DNA of 64,000 bases from Pseudobdellovibrionaceae bacterium (GTDB lineage Bacteria > Bdellovibrionota > Bdellovibrionia > Bdellovibrionales > UBA1609), in contig CP060220.1 in the NCBI GenBank assembly GCA_023898385.1, positions 496,001 to 560,000 on the forward strand. The letters run 5' to 3'. Positions within the stretch are counted from its first letter, which is position 1, and each line of letters opens with the position of its first letter. The notes beneath the pieces are model-generated. The model was not told the origin of the DNA. It was given only the letters and a program-made list of their open reading frames with translations, and made no database searches. A program made the translations under genes and the position numbers. Positions 1 to 9,869 of the stretch are shown here, piece by piece.

Positions 1-2
1 CC

Positions 3-3000
3 GATGCCACAAATATCACAGGTGCTGTTCCCACGGCTGAGTTTGATTTCTTAAACGGTACATTCCCAGGAACGGGCGGTAACTGTGTGCTTAACGGAAC
101 TCTCGCAGCAGGTGCAAGTTGTGATATCGTGGTTGAATTTGCTCCAACGGCCAATGGTCCTTATTCAGATACTATTACAATCACTTACGATGACGGAGCC
201 AATCCTGCAGCGACGGCCACGCAAGACGTGCAAGGGGGCGCGGCTGATCCAGCAAGCCTCACATTTACGCCCACGCCACAAAACTGGGGTACAGTGGCTC
301 GAGGATCAACGAAAACAGCAATTATCACTCTAGAAAACGTCGGTGGTGTAGATGCCACAAGTGCAGCTCCTGGATCAGCCTTGGCGTCGCCTTATGACTA
401 CACAGGTGGACTTGGCTATCCTGGAACATTGGGAACTTGCGGTGCCACAATTCTTCCTGGTGCTGGAAACACTTGTACTATCGAAGTGATGTATCAGCCG
501 CCAGCAAATGGGCCGACCAGTGACGACGTTGACATTAGCTATGATGACGGAACAGGCGTGACTCAAACGGACAGCGTGACTTTGCAAGGTACGGCCGCCG
601 ATCCAGCCCTTTTGGTTGTGACCGATGCTGAGCCTTATGATTTCGGACCACATCCTCTAGCGAGCACAACCACATATGCATTTACGGTTGAAAACCAAGG
701 GGGTGTTACAGCCTCTGGTATTACTGGGCTTGCATTTGGAGCGGCCCATTTTGATCACAATGGCGCGGCCTTCCCCGGTGGTGGATCTTGCGTGAGTGGC
801 GGCAACCTCATTGCGGGTAACTCATGTACATTTAGAGTGGATTTCACTCCAGGTGCGATTGCCCTTCTCAGCGACACTATTCAATTGCAGTATAATGACG
901 GTGCGGCTTCGCAGACGGAAACACACAATATCCAAGGTAATGGTGAAAATCCAGCAAACCTTGCCATCACCGCCGATACATCCACAGATTTTGGTAGTGT
1001 GGTGCATGGAACAACAAAGGATCTATTGTTTACCATCACTAACAGTGGTGGTTTACAAGCGACGGCCATGGCTGAAGTGGCTTTAACTCCGCCATTTAGT
1101 TTGGCAGGGGGCGTGTGGCCAGGAAACAATGGAACATGTAATGTGGGCGGCACGTTGAATGCTGGAGGCAGCTGTAAAATAGAAATTCGATTTGCTCCTG
1201 CCGGTGCGGGTACAGTGACTTATCCAAATTCTATTGATGTGAGCTATCATAATGGTTCGGCACTAACCAACTCCACATTGGCTATTACCGGTGATGGAAT
1301 AAATCCAGCGAGCCTAGATATCACAACAGTTCCACATAACTTTAATACAAAAGCTATTGGTTCAACGAACTCGCAATTGTTTACGCTAACTAATAACGGC
1401 AGTTACACGGCAACAAATATCACTGGAGCGGCCTTCGGTTTAGCTGACTACACGTTCTCGGGCGGAGTTTTTGGCGGAGTGGGCACTTGTACTTCGGGTG
1501 GATCATTAGCTCCAGCTGGAAGCTGTACGTTCCAAGTTTCCTTTGTGCCAGCCGGCGCACCAGGTGCTAGAAATGACACCATCACTCTTAACTATGATGA
1601 TGGTAATAACCCCGCTCAGGTGAGCACAGGCTCCCTATTAGGTGCCGCAGCCAACACGGCTAGCATCGTAGTGACCAGTGCTGAGGCTGATCCTTATGAT
1701 TTCTCATCAGACTTTGGTGTGGTGGCTAACACGCACACGGTGACACACAGTTCGTTCACCATTGAAAACCAAGGTGGCGTGGATGCCACAGGCCTAGTTT
1801 TTGGTATCAGCGGTGGGCCATACTCAGTTAATACAGAAAACTGTCCTGAACCACTTCCACCCGCATCACCTTGTCAGATTGATGTGGACTTCTCACCAGT
1901 GGCTACAGGAACTCACAGTGGATTTGATTTAGAGGTAGATTATAATAACGGCGCTGCCGCAGCCCAGATGACTCATGGGTTGACGGGCACAAGCAACTCT
2001 CCAGCCTCCTTGTCACTGTCTGCCGATGTTTCATCTAACTTCGGCACCATTACACATGGAGATACTTTAGATTATCTATTTACCATTACAAACAGTGGTG
2101 GTGTACAGGCCACAGGCTTGGTGGAATCAAGCTTGGGTGCTCCTTACACTATTAGTGGCGGTTCATGGCCAGGTCTCAACGGAACATGTAATGGATTGGG
2201 CACTTTAGGTCCAGGATCCAGTTGTAAAATCGAAGTGCGTTTTGCGCCAGCAGGAGTCGGTAGCCAGACGTACCCTGATTCTATACAAATTGACTACAAC
2301 ACAGGTGCCGCGGCGGCCAACACAAGTTTAGCAATCACCGGCCAGGCTGAAGATCCTGCTCTGCTTGCTATCACTCCTGCGGGACACAACTTTGGAACAC
2401 TGGCCACAACATCAGTGAACACGCAAATGTTTACGGTCACCAACAACGGCGATAGCCCGGCGACCAATATTACAGGTGCGGCCTTCGGCTTGGGCGACTA
2501 CACGTTCTCTGGTGGTACTTTTGGCGGTGTGGGAACATGTACAAGTGGTGGATCGTTGAACCCTGCAAGTTCATGTACATTCCAAGTGACATTTACTCCT
2601 AGCATTGTGGGAGCAAGAAACGACACTATCACTCTCAATTACAATGACGGTGTAAATCCGGCACAGGTTTCTACAAATAATATATTTGGCGCTGGTGCCA
2701 ATGCGGCAAACATTGTGGTCACAAGTGGTGAAGCCGATCCGTACAATTATTCTTCGGGTGGCACTATTGCCAATGGTTCTGACATTAGCCATATATTCAC
2801 AGTTGAAAACCAAGGTGGTGTGGATGCCACAAGTTTGGTGTTTAACGTCTCAGGCGGCCCATATAATATCAATACAGAAAACTGCCCAGAGCCATTACCG
2901 CCATCAACTTCATGTCAAGTCACGGTAGATTTTGAGCCCGTGTCTACAGCCACGCATGCGCCTTATGACTGGACCATTGATTATGACGATGGCACGGGAG

Positions 3001-6000
3001 CCAATCAGCTGGCTCACGGCGTGACGGGTACAAGTGCCTCGCCGGCGAGCTTGTCAATTGCAGCAAGCCCCGACTCATTTAGTTACGGCGATGTAGCTCA
3101 TGGCGGAACTCTCGATCACACCTTTGAAGTGACCAACTCAGGCGGTGTACCAGCCACAGGAATTTCTGAATCCACTTTGGCTCTTCCGTTTAGCATTGTG
3201 GGTGGAACTTGTACTCCACTGGGTTCTATTGCGGCGGGCACAACTTGTAATATTGTGGTGCGATTTGCTCCTACGGCCGCGGGTACCGTTGTCTATGGTG
3301 AAACCATCACATTGGGATACAATAACGGCGTGGGTGCTGCCGCACCAGCCACAGCGGCGGTGGATGGAACGGGTAAAGACCCTGCTACAATCACCGTTGT
3401 TGCGAGCCCCGATACTTTTGCCTTTGGTACGCGGGCGATTGGCTCAACCACAGTTTACACACTGACATTAAGAAACGATGGGGCCTTTGATGCCACAAAT
3501 ATTAACGGTGCAGCCTTTGGCCTTGCGGATTATACATTCTCTGGCGGAGCCTTCCCTGGCGGTGGCGGATGTTCTGCGGGTGGAACTCTTGTGCCGGCAG
3601 GGACATGTACGTTCAGAGTGGCCTTTGACCCAGCGGGAGCGCCCGGAAGTCGAAACGACACAATCACGATCACCTATGACGACGGAACAGGTGCAACCAA
3701 TTCCACCCAAAATATTACCGGTGCCGCGGCCAATCCAGCAAACATTGTTGTAACCAGTGCTGAGGCCGATCCTTATGATTTTGGAACAAGAGCTAATGGT
3801 TCAACCACAACCCATGCTTCTTTCACTATTGAAAACCAAGGCAGTGTAAATGCCACAGGACTTTCTTTCGGAGTGAGCGGCGGACCTTATGCGATCAATA
3901 CTGAAAACTGTCCTGAGCCATTGCCTCCGGCCACATCATGTCAAGTGTCGGTGGATTTCTCACCAGTGGGAACTGGTACGTGGAATGGCGTGAATCTAGA
4001 AGTGGATTATGATGACGGCACAGGGGCAGCCCAATTGTTACATGGCCTGACTGGTGTGTCGGACGTTCCTGCAGATTTAACCATCACAGCTGCTCCAGAT
4101 GCCTTTGGATTTGGTGATTTGGCGCACACAGATACGCTAGATCATACGTTTACTGTGACAAACTCATCACCGAGCATTGCAGCCACAGGTATCAGTGAAT
4201 CAACATTGGCTGCTCCATTTAGTATTGTGGGTGGAACTTGTACTCCGTTGGGCACTATTGCTGGTGGTGCTTCGTGTACATTGCAAGTGAGGTTTGCTCC
4301 TTCTGATGCGGGTGATGTGGCCTACAGTGAAACCATCACTTTAGGTTTTAGCAATGGCGTAGGTGCCGACACGGCAACCGCTAACGTCACTGGTGACGGA
4401 CACAATAAAGCTCTGCTTGTGATTACGGCTGTGCCAGATTCTTTCGCTTTTGGTACTAAAGGTGATGGCTCGTCAACCACGCGCACGTTTACAATCACAA
4501 ACAACGGCGGTATGGATGCCACAGGTGTGACTGACAATGCCTTTGCAGCATTCCCCGCACAATGGAGCTTTGCTGGTGGTGCTTTTGGTGGAGTTGGAAC
4601 ATGTAGTGATGGTATGACAATTATTCCAGCAGCCTCTTGTACTTTTGGTATCACCTTTGCTCCCACAGGTGCCGGCAGTCGAAACGACACAATCAGTGTG
4701 GCCTACAACGACAGCATCGCTGCCGTGAACGAAACACAGGCTGTCACTGGGGCGGTCGCGGCAGTGGCCAATATTGTGGTGACATCTGGCCAATCGGATC
4801 CATTTGATTATTCATCCGGTGGGACTTTGCCGAATACATCAGACAATAGCGAAGTATTTACTGTGCAAAACACAGGTGGTGTTGATGCCACGGGACTTGT
4901 GATTGCTGTAAGTGGTTTGCCGTTTAATATTAACACTGAAAACTGTCCAGAGCCGCTACCGGCTGGAAGTTCTTGTGATATCACCGTAGATTACGAGCCC
5001 ACTGTGACCGGCTCAGTGAGTGAAAACTGGACCATCGATTACCACAACGGTGTAGCCAACGTGCAGTATAGCCATGACATCGACGGAACCAGTGGTGATC
5101 CTGCAAGTATCACCATTGTGGGCGCGGAACCCACATTCTTTGGGACTGTGGCTTCAGGCGGCGGTACGAATGCCATTGCGATGACCATTCGAAACAACGG
5201 TGGCGTGAATGCGACAAGTTTTGTACCTAGCTTGGCCACGGGAACAAATTGGTCGATTATTGGTGGCGGGACTTGTACGGGTACGATTGCACCCACACCT
5301 GGCGGTGATTGTACAGTTATGGTGCGATTTGCTCCAGGCTCTAATGGTGCCTTGAGTGATACTCTGCAAGCAGATTATCACACTGGTTTAGCCGCAGCAC
5401 CCACATCCACACGCGGGCTTTCTGGCATTGGTGCTGCTCCAGCCGTATTGACGCTTTCAGGATTTCCACAAGTGGATTTTGATCGAGCGGCCATCGGTGG
5501 TGGCTACAATGATGAAACCATCACAATCACTTATGCTGGTGGCGTACCGGCATCCAGTGTGGCCGAGTCCTTTACGACGGGCACTTACTTTTCTATTCCC
5601 GGTGGCTGGCCAGGCCCTGGAGGAACGTGTCCTGTGGGCAGTATTTCAGCCACATGTGATATCACTGTGCGTTTTTCAGCAGGTGCTCCGGCCGGTGTGA
5701 AGTCAGACACAATCACTGTCGATTACAATGATGGAACCGGTATGACGTTGGTGGCAAGGGATCTCACTGGAAATGCTCAAAACCCCGCCAACGTTGTATT
5801 CAACGATGCGCCTGGACCTTATGATTTTGGAATCGTGCTTGAAGATGGTGCCAACGAAGGGGCTTATATTTTTAGAATTACGAATAACGGCGGAATTGAC
5901 GCTTCAAGTTTTGGTGAAAGTGGTCTTGGCGGAGTGTTTGATTTCACTGGCGGGTTGTACCCAGGTAACAACGGAGATTGTGATGGCAATCTCGAGTTTG

Positions 6001-8015
6001 GTACCTTCTGTGATATCGAAGTGGCCTTCAACCCTTCTGCAGGTGGAGCGGCATCCGACACTATTCAAGTGGATTTTGATAATGGCTTGATTTCTACAAA
6101 TAGCACTTTGGGTGTACAGGGAACAGGCTATGTTGAAGCGATGACATTGAGTTTACTCAACCCGGCCACTTCACCGAATAACGACACCACTCCGCAGATT
6201 CAAATTGGCGGTGTCATCACAGGATTGGGTGTGGCCCTTTACAGAGAATCTAGCTGTACGAATCAGGTGGGATCAGGAACGGCAGCGGGTGCCACAATCA
6301 ATATTACGTCAAGTGTATTGGGAACAGCCAACTACACATTTGCATCAAGAGCCGAAGACGATTACGGGAACACGATTTGTTCTGCGGCCACAGTGTCGTA
6401 CAACCTCGACGCCACTCCTCCGGCAGACCCAAGCGGTTGGACGATATCCTCACCGGCTAACGGCTCGCGATCCAACGACGCCTCACCAATCATCTCTGCA
6501 ACAGGTATTGTCGGTGAAAATGGCTCAACCACTGAAGTATGGGACAACCCCACATGTACGGGTGGTGCATTGGCCTCAGATACAATTGCAGCCGGTAGCG
6601 CCACGATGACGGGAACATGGTATGTGGCTGGCGGTGGCGATGATGGCTTAAAACAATACTATGGGCAAATCACAGATGCCGTAGGTAACCAGTCGAACTG
6701 CGTGGATTTAAGTTTGTCCTACACTTACGACACAGTGGTAAACCCAGCCACAGGCGTCACGTTGACGGCAAATCTGATAACGAATAGCTCGATTTCTCCC
6801 ACATTCAACTGGACTAATCCTGGTGACACAGACATTGACCATATTGAAGTGGGATTATGTACGCTTTCTGGAGGCTGTGATGATGTGGTTTCATATACAA
6901 ATATTGCCGCGGTATCCACAAGTCACCAGTTTACGGGCCTCACTCTTTCAGAGTGTACTTATTATTATCCCACAGTGAAGATGGTGGATACATCAGGAAA
7001 CGAATCCACACTTGCCGTAGATACATCGGGATTCCGCGTGGATGCCACGGGGCCAAGTGTGGTTGGAGCACTTACGAATCGTAAAGGTTCTGCTAATGCT
7101 CAGTCCCCACTCTTTACATGGACAGCCGCTACGGATGCTTGCTCAGGAATTGACCACTACGAATTTGCCGTTGGAACTACGGCCGGAGATACGGATGTTA
7201 GCGGAGGCTGGACTGACATTGGAAATGTTCTCACTTACCAGCAGACAGGACTCTCAATGTCGGTGGCCACAAATTACTTTGTGACTGTTAGAGCCGTAGA
7301 TGTCGCCGGTAATGCAGGAACTCCAACAGACAGTGGTGCCTTTAGAACTGATGTTGTTGATCTCGTCGGTACGTCATTTCAGTCTGGTGGCACCTGTGTT
7401 GAGCAGGGGAGCGACAACAGCGGTCGAATCCTGGTTGTTTCAGTTCATGTTGAGTACTCTGGTGGTACCAAAGACGTAACTAATGTGCAGTGGGGGGATC
7501 GAAACCTTACACAGGGCGCGGAAGAGGGAACAGTGGGTGGCGGCGGTTGGGGTACGCGGACAGAAATCTTCTATCTCAACGATGCCGGCATACAGGCAAA
7601 TACAGGCGGCAACGCTATTACGGTCACGCACAATGGAACGCTGGATTCGCAACTGATCACTTGTACTTGGTTGGAGCACGTCAACCAAGCCGCTCCCATT
7701 TCCGGTTCAAACAGTAGTTACAATGGTGGAACAAATATCAACAATATTTCGACTACATTGGCAGGTACTGTAGATGGGTTGACTTACTTGGCAAGTTCCT
7801 GGGGAGACCCAGCTGGTGGCAATACGTTATCGATAAACTCGGGCACTTATACCGAGTTAGACAATCAGGATTTTGGAGGGCAGGGTTGCGGTATTCAAGG
7901 TTATCGCCAAACTACGAGTACGGCTGTGGATAACGGTGGCACGGACATTTCTGGGGGCAGTGACAGGCGTCCAAGTATCATTTTAATCAACTGGCAAGAT
8001 TGGTCGGGGTCTTAA
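3..8015 (+). CDS. Giant surface protein of tandem Ig-like (choice-of-anchor D) repeats, 5' end outside window
   Basis: The reading frame is open from base 3, so the gene starts before the window; about 2,670 residues are visible. It consists of about 17 complete repeats of roughly 100 residues. Each opens with an N-P-A-[SN]-[LI] type strand, then a 'FG' strand, a 'TNSGG..AT' turn and a Cys pair near GTC...SC. This matches the choice-of-anchor D / ASH-like Ig folds of large bacterial surface proteins. After about nt 6130 come Ig/fibronectin-like domains with Asp/Thr-rich strands. From about nt 7350 there is a last domain of roughly 210 residues that recurs in the lipoprotein at 16045-16863. 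The paired cysteines suggest disulfide-bonded domains outside the cytoplasm. A role in adhesion or cell-surface display is inferred. Signal peptide and anchor would lie upstream and cannot be seen. The secreted-protein gene at 8018 follows after 2 bp, suggesting co-transcription. Confidence 0.9.
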   Translation, partial: DATNITGAVPTAEFDFLNGTFPGTGGNCVLNGTLAAGASCDIVVEFAPTANGPYSDTITITYDDGANPAATATQDVQGGAADPASLTFTPTPQNWGTVARGSTKTAIITLENVGGVDATSAAPGSALASPYDYTGGLGYPGTLGTCGATILPGAGNTCTIEVMYQPPANGPTSDDVDISYDDGTGVTQTDSVTLQGTAADPALLVVTDAEPYDFGPHPLASTTTYAFTVENQGGVTASGITGLAFGAAHFDHNGAAFPGGGSCVSGGNLIAGNSCTFRVDFTPGAIALLSDTIQLQYNDGAASQTETHNIQGNGENPANLAITADTSTDFGSVVHGTTKDLLFTITNSGGLQATAMAEVALTPPFSLAGGVWPGNNGTCNVGGTLNAGGSCKIEIRFAPAGAGTVTYPNSIDVSYHNGSALTNSTLAITGDGINPASLDITTVPHNFNTKAIGSTNSQLFTLTNNGSYTATNITGAAFGLADYTFSGGVFGGVGTCTSGGSLAPAGSCTFQVSFVPAGAPGARNDTITLNYDDGNNPAQVSTGSLLGAAANTASIVVTSAEADPYDFSSDFGVVANTHTVTHSSFTIENQGGVDATGLVFGISGGPYSVNTENCPEPLPPASPCQIDVDFSPVATGTHSGFDLEVDYNNGAAAAQMTHGLTGTSNSPASLSLSADVSSNFGTITHGDTLDYLFTITNSGGVQATGLVESSLGAPYTISGGSWPGLNGTCNGLGTLGPGSSCKIEVRFAPAGVGSQTYPDSIQIDYNTGAAAANTSLAITGQAEDPALLAITPAGHNFGTLATTSVNTQMFTVTNNGDSPATNITGAAFGLGDYTFSGGTFGGVGTCTSGGSLNPASSCTFQVTFTPSIVGARNDTITLNYNDGVNPAQVSTNNIFGAGANAANIVVTSGEADPYNYSSGGTIANGSDISHIFTVENQGGVDATSLVFNVSGGPYNINTENCPEPLPPSTSCQVTVDFEPVSTATHAPYDWTIDYDDGTGANQLAHGVTGTSASPASLSIAASPDSFSYGDVAHGGTLDHTFEVTNSGGVPATGISESTLALPFSIVGGTCTPLGSIAAGTTCNIVVRFAPTAAGTVVYGETITLGYNNGVGAAAPATAAVDGTGKDPATITVVASPDTFAFGTRAIGSTTVYTLTLRNDGAFDATNINGAAFGLADYTFSGGAFPGGGGCSAGGTLVPAGTCTFRVAFDPAGAPGSRNDTITITYDDGTGATNSTQNITGAAANPANIVVTSAEADPYDFGTRANGSTTTHASFTIENQGSVNATGLSFGVSGGPYAINTENCPEPLPPATSCQVSVDFSPVGTGTWNGVNLEVDYDDGTGAAQLLHGLTGVSDVPADLTITAAPDAFGFGDLAHTDTLDHTFTVTNSSPSIAATGISESTLAAPFSIVGGTCTPLGTIAGGASCTLQVRFAPSDAGDVAYSETITLGFSNGVGADTATANVTGDGHNKALLVITAVPDSFAFGTKGDGSSTTRTFTITNNGGMDATGVTDNAFAAFPAQWSFAGGAFGGVGTCSDGMTIIPAASCTFGITFAPTGAGSRNDTISVAYNDSIAAVNETQAVTGAVAAVANIVVTSGQSDPFDYSSGGTLPNTSDNSEVFTVQNTGGVDATGLVIAVSGLPFNINTENCPEPLPAGSSCDITVDYEPTVTGSVSENWTIDYHNGVANVQYSHDIDGTSGDPASITIVGAEPTFFGTVASGGGTNAIAMTIRNNGGVNATSFVPSLATGTNWSIIGGGTCTGTIAPTPGGDCTVMVRFAPGSNGALSDTLQADYHTGLAAAPTSTRGLSGIGAAPAVLTLSGFPQVDFDRAAIGGGYNDETITITYAGGVPASSVAESFTTGTYFSIPGGWPGPGGTCPVGSISATCDITVRFSAGAPAGVKSDTITVDYNDGTGMTLVARDLTGNAQNPANVVFNDAPGPYDFGIVLEDGANEGAYIFRITNNGGIDASSFGESGLGGVFDFTGGLYPGNNGDCDGNLEFGTFCDIEVAFNPSAGGAASDTIQVDFDNGLISTNSTLGVQGTGYVEAMTLSLLNPATSPNNDTTPQIQIGGVITGLGVALYRESSCTNQVGSGTAAGATINITSSVLGTANYTFASRAEDDYGNTICSAATVSYNLDATPPADPSGWTISSPANGSRSNDASPIISATGIVGENGSTTEVWDNPTCTGGALASDTIAAGSATMTGTWYVAGGGDDGLKQYYGQITDAVGNQSNCVDLSLSYTYDTVVNPATGVTLTANLITNSSISPTFNWTNPGDTDIDHIEVGLCTLSGGCDDVVSYTNIAAVSTSHQFTGLTLSECTYYYPTVKMVDTSGNESTLAVDTSGFRVDATGPSVVGALTNRKGSANAQSPLFTWTAATDACSGIDHYEFAVGTTAGDTDVSGGWTDIGNVLTYQQTGLSMSVATNYFVTVRAVDVAGNAGTPTDSGAFRTDVVDLVGTSFQSGGTCVEQGSDNSGRILVVSVHVEYSGGTKDVTNVQWGDRNLTQGAEEGTVGGGGWGTRTEIFYLNDAGIQANTGGNAITVTHNGTLDSQLITCTWLEHVNQAAPISGSNSSYNGGTNINNISTTLAGTVDGLTYLASSWGDPAGGNTLSINSGTYTELDNQDFGGQGCGIQGYRQTTSTAVDNGGTDISGGSDRRPSIILINWQDWSGS
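946..5098 (+). repeat. Four-copy higher-order repeat inside the giant gene, period about 1.03-1.05 kb
   Basis: The roughly 100-residue domains fall into three alternating subtypes that recur as a block. Type 1 has ITNSGG..AT and Cys-containing ends. Type 2 has GAAFGL.DYTFSGG. Type 3 has VVTS.EADPY and ENCPEPLPP. Type 1 starts near nt 949, 1999, 3040 and 4066, and the series ends near 5095. The steps are therefore about 1050, 1041, 1026 and 1029 bp. The array evidently grew by duplication of a three-domain unit. Confidence 0.85.
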
Positions 8016-8017
8016 GC

Positions 8018-8491
8018 ATGAAAAAAATTATCTTGTTTATTTCATTTGTAGTTTTTAGCAGCTCAGTTGGGGCCCAAGAAGAAGTCCCAACGCCAGCTCC
8101 GCCAGAGCCAGCGGGCCCTATTTTTCAACTTGTGGCCAGTTCAGAAATCCGTATCGGTGAAGAAGATAAATGTGCGCTAGCAGTGGTCTTAGGTCAGACG
8201 GATTCTACATTACGAATCCACCGTATGAATCCCCCAAGCGAACACAATTACACAGTGGATGATTTGATCGAAAACCCCAACGCCTATAATGGGTACGGTT
8301 GGAAATACAACATTACAGATCTTTTTCCAGGCGTGATGACAGAAGAAATTAACCGCGTGCAGGTGCGAGTGACCGAAGAAGCCGGCCACAAAAAGGTTAT
8401 CGTGGAACTGCGCAAGATCGATCAGCAAAAATTGACCAACACGCTAAATGTCCATGACCTGGCAACCAAAGACCTGCCGTGCCTGCGCTGA
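8018..8491 (+). CDS. Small secreted protein of unknown function
   Basis: A 157-residue product with an N-terminal signal peptide (MKKIILFISFVVFSSSVGAQ, cleavage likely after GAQ), then a Pro/Glu-rich linker and a charged domain. I do not recognise the family. The start is set at 8018 rather than the in-frame 8000 because 8018 gives a canonical signal peptide and lies directly after the stop of the giant gene (2 bp gap), implying one operon. The mature protein has two cysteines (near CALAV and at PCLR, the C-terminus), which could form a disulfide. The last 25 codons recur as degraded copies downstream (8580-8690 and 9076-9140), so the 3' end lies in a duplicated segment. A periplasmic or surface partner of the giant protein is possible but only inferred from position. 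Confidence 0.75.
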   Translation: MKKIILFISFVVFSSSVGAQEEVPTPAPPEPAGPIFQLVASSEIRIGEEDKCALAVVLGQTDSTLRIHRMNPPSEHNYTVDDLIENPNAYNGYGWKYNITDLFPGVMTEEINRVQVRVTEEAGHKKVIVELRKIDQQKLTNTLNVHDLATKDLPCLR

Positions 8492-8765
8492 AAAAAACCA
8501 CGACCTGGCGTTTAGGATTACGTTTTAGAGCGCCATAAATCGCTCGCGCGCAACTCCAGGTGACTGATAAATCCTGCCGTAAAAAAGTTATCTTGTAACA
8601 GTACAAGGTCGATCAAAAAAACTGACCAACATACTAGATGTCCAAGGCCTGGCAGCAAAAGATCTACCCTGCCTGCGCTGAAAAAACGCCGCGATCTGGC
8701 GTTTAGGCTTGCGTTTTAGCGCGCCATAAATCGCTCGCGCGCAACTTCAAGTGGCCGAGCCGGTC
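8388..8765 (+). repeat. Decayed tandem duplication of the 3' end of the 8018 gene
   Basis: Unit 1 (about 8388-8577) contains the last codons of the secreted-protein gene plus a tail with ctggcgtttagg and cgctcgcgcgcaact. Unit 2 (about 8580-8765) repeats the same order with many substitutions. A third, shorter piece (about 9076-9140) again encodes QQKLTNTL-like residues. Units 2 and 3 have no start or signal sequence and are remnants. Confidence 0.75.
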
Positions 8766-8784
8766 GCAAAAAAGTTATCCTGCA

Positions 8785-8990
8785 ACACCAATGTGAAAAC
8801 TGTGGGTTAAAGCACAGTTTTCAGATAGATCATAAAGTAAGCGTGTCCCTGTGGGGGGCAACAGACGAATTTAAAACCTAAGGCTCTTGTGTCGGTCATG
8901 TAACCAGCGAGCCGCAATTTAACAGTTGGGACTGAAGATGATGAATAAATATATCAACAAACAACCACCCACCCCCTGAGAAGGTCAGGC
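8785..8990 (+). pseudogene. HNH-endonuclease gene fragment (C-terminal zinc/HNH part), broken
   Basis: This stretch aligns without gaps at the checked places to the 3' end of the HNH gene at 9870-11168, but on the opposite strand. It still encodes CENCG, the DH pair and LCRSCNQRA. Two glutamate codons (GAA) of the intact gene are TAA stops here, before NLRLLC and before QLGLKMM. There is no start and no N-terminal domain. It is a dead partial copy. Confidence 0.8.
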
Positions 8991-9612
8991 TGCGTTAAAG
9001 TGGTGCGAATGACATGAGTTTCTTTCATTGGAGAATTTAGTATCCAAAAGGTCTTCAAGTTGGAAATATTGAACGGCCAAAAGGTCGATCAGCAAAAACT
9101 GACCAATACGCTACATTTTCACGGCGGTGTCGCAACCGACATCCTGCTTTTGCCAGAAATGCCACCGATATTGGTATTGCAGGCGGACCAAGATACTGTA
9201 TATCGCTATACAATGAGAGGATCTAAGGGAAGTATTTCAATAAAAAGACCACCATGGTTCTTTTTGTTTTACAAATATCTGATCGATCGAAGTTTCTTTT
9301 AGGATCAAGATTAATCAAGTACGGATTTACGTGTTCTTCAAGAGAATAATAATGTTCTGGGTAGTCCTCCCTTTGATCGCATGCTCTGAGCGTATTTTTT
9401 TCCACTTGAAACTTCCACGAGATTACCAAGGGTTTCTATTTTGTTTTCCTTTCGCTTTCCGTATCTAGAGCAGAGTTCCAGCTGGGTGAATTATATTTTT
9501 TAGAATTCTTTTTTAAAATCCCAAAAATTCGTACCAAACACGATTTTTAGAAGGAAAAAATGGACAGATTTGATATTTTTAATGGCTCTAGAAGCCCAAT
9601 CCTTTCGAGCTC

Positions 9613-9868
9613 GAAGACCTTTTGGACACTAAATTCGCCAGTGAAAGAAACTCATGCCGCTCGCACTACTTTGAATTTGGTACGTCGAAGTTGAGCGTTT
9701 CCAGGCTGAAGATCTTTTGAATGCTAAATTCTCCAGTGAAAGAAACTCATGCCGCTCGCGCTACTTTGAGTTTGGTGCGTCGAAGTTGAGCGTTTCCAGA
9801 TTGAAGACCTTTTGAATGCTAAATTCTACAGCGAAAGAAACTCATGTCATTCGCGCCACTTTAACGCA
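9613..9868. repeat. 95-bp tandem repeat, three units
   Basis: The words gaagacct/gaagatct start at 9613, 9708 and 9803, exactly 95 bp apart. Each is followed by ctaaattc, gaaagaaactcatg and, in units 1-2, cgtcgaagttgagcgtttcc. Unit 3 runs into the 3' flank of the HNH gene and is the unit copied in inverted form at 8990-9056. No coding potential is evident. Confidence 0.85.
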
Positions 9869-9869
9869 G

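Noticed and set aside
7440..7688. Small minus-strand frames under the giant gene and other large genes
   Set aside because: They are shadows of strong coding frames, with no ribosome-binding sites or recognisable domains.
9613..9868. CRISPR array
   Set aside because: Units are 95 bp and contiguous with no variable spacers; the 12-bp and 79-bp arrays fail for the same reason. No cas genes are present.
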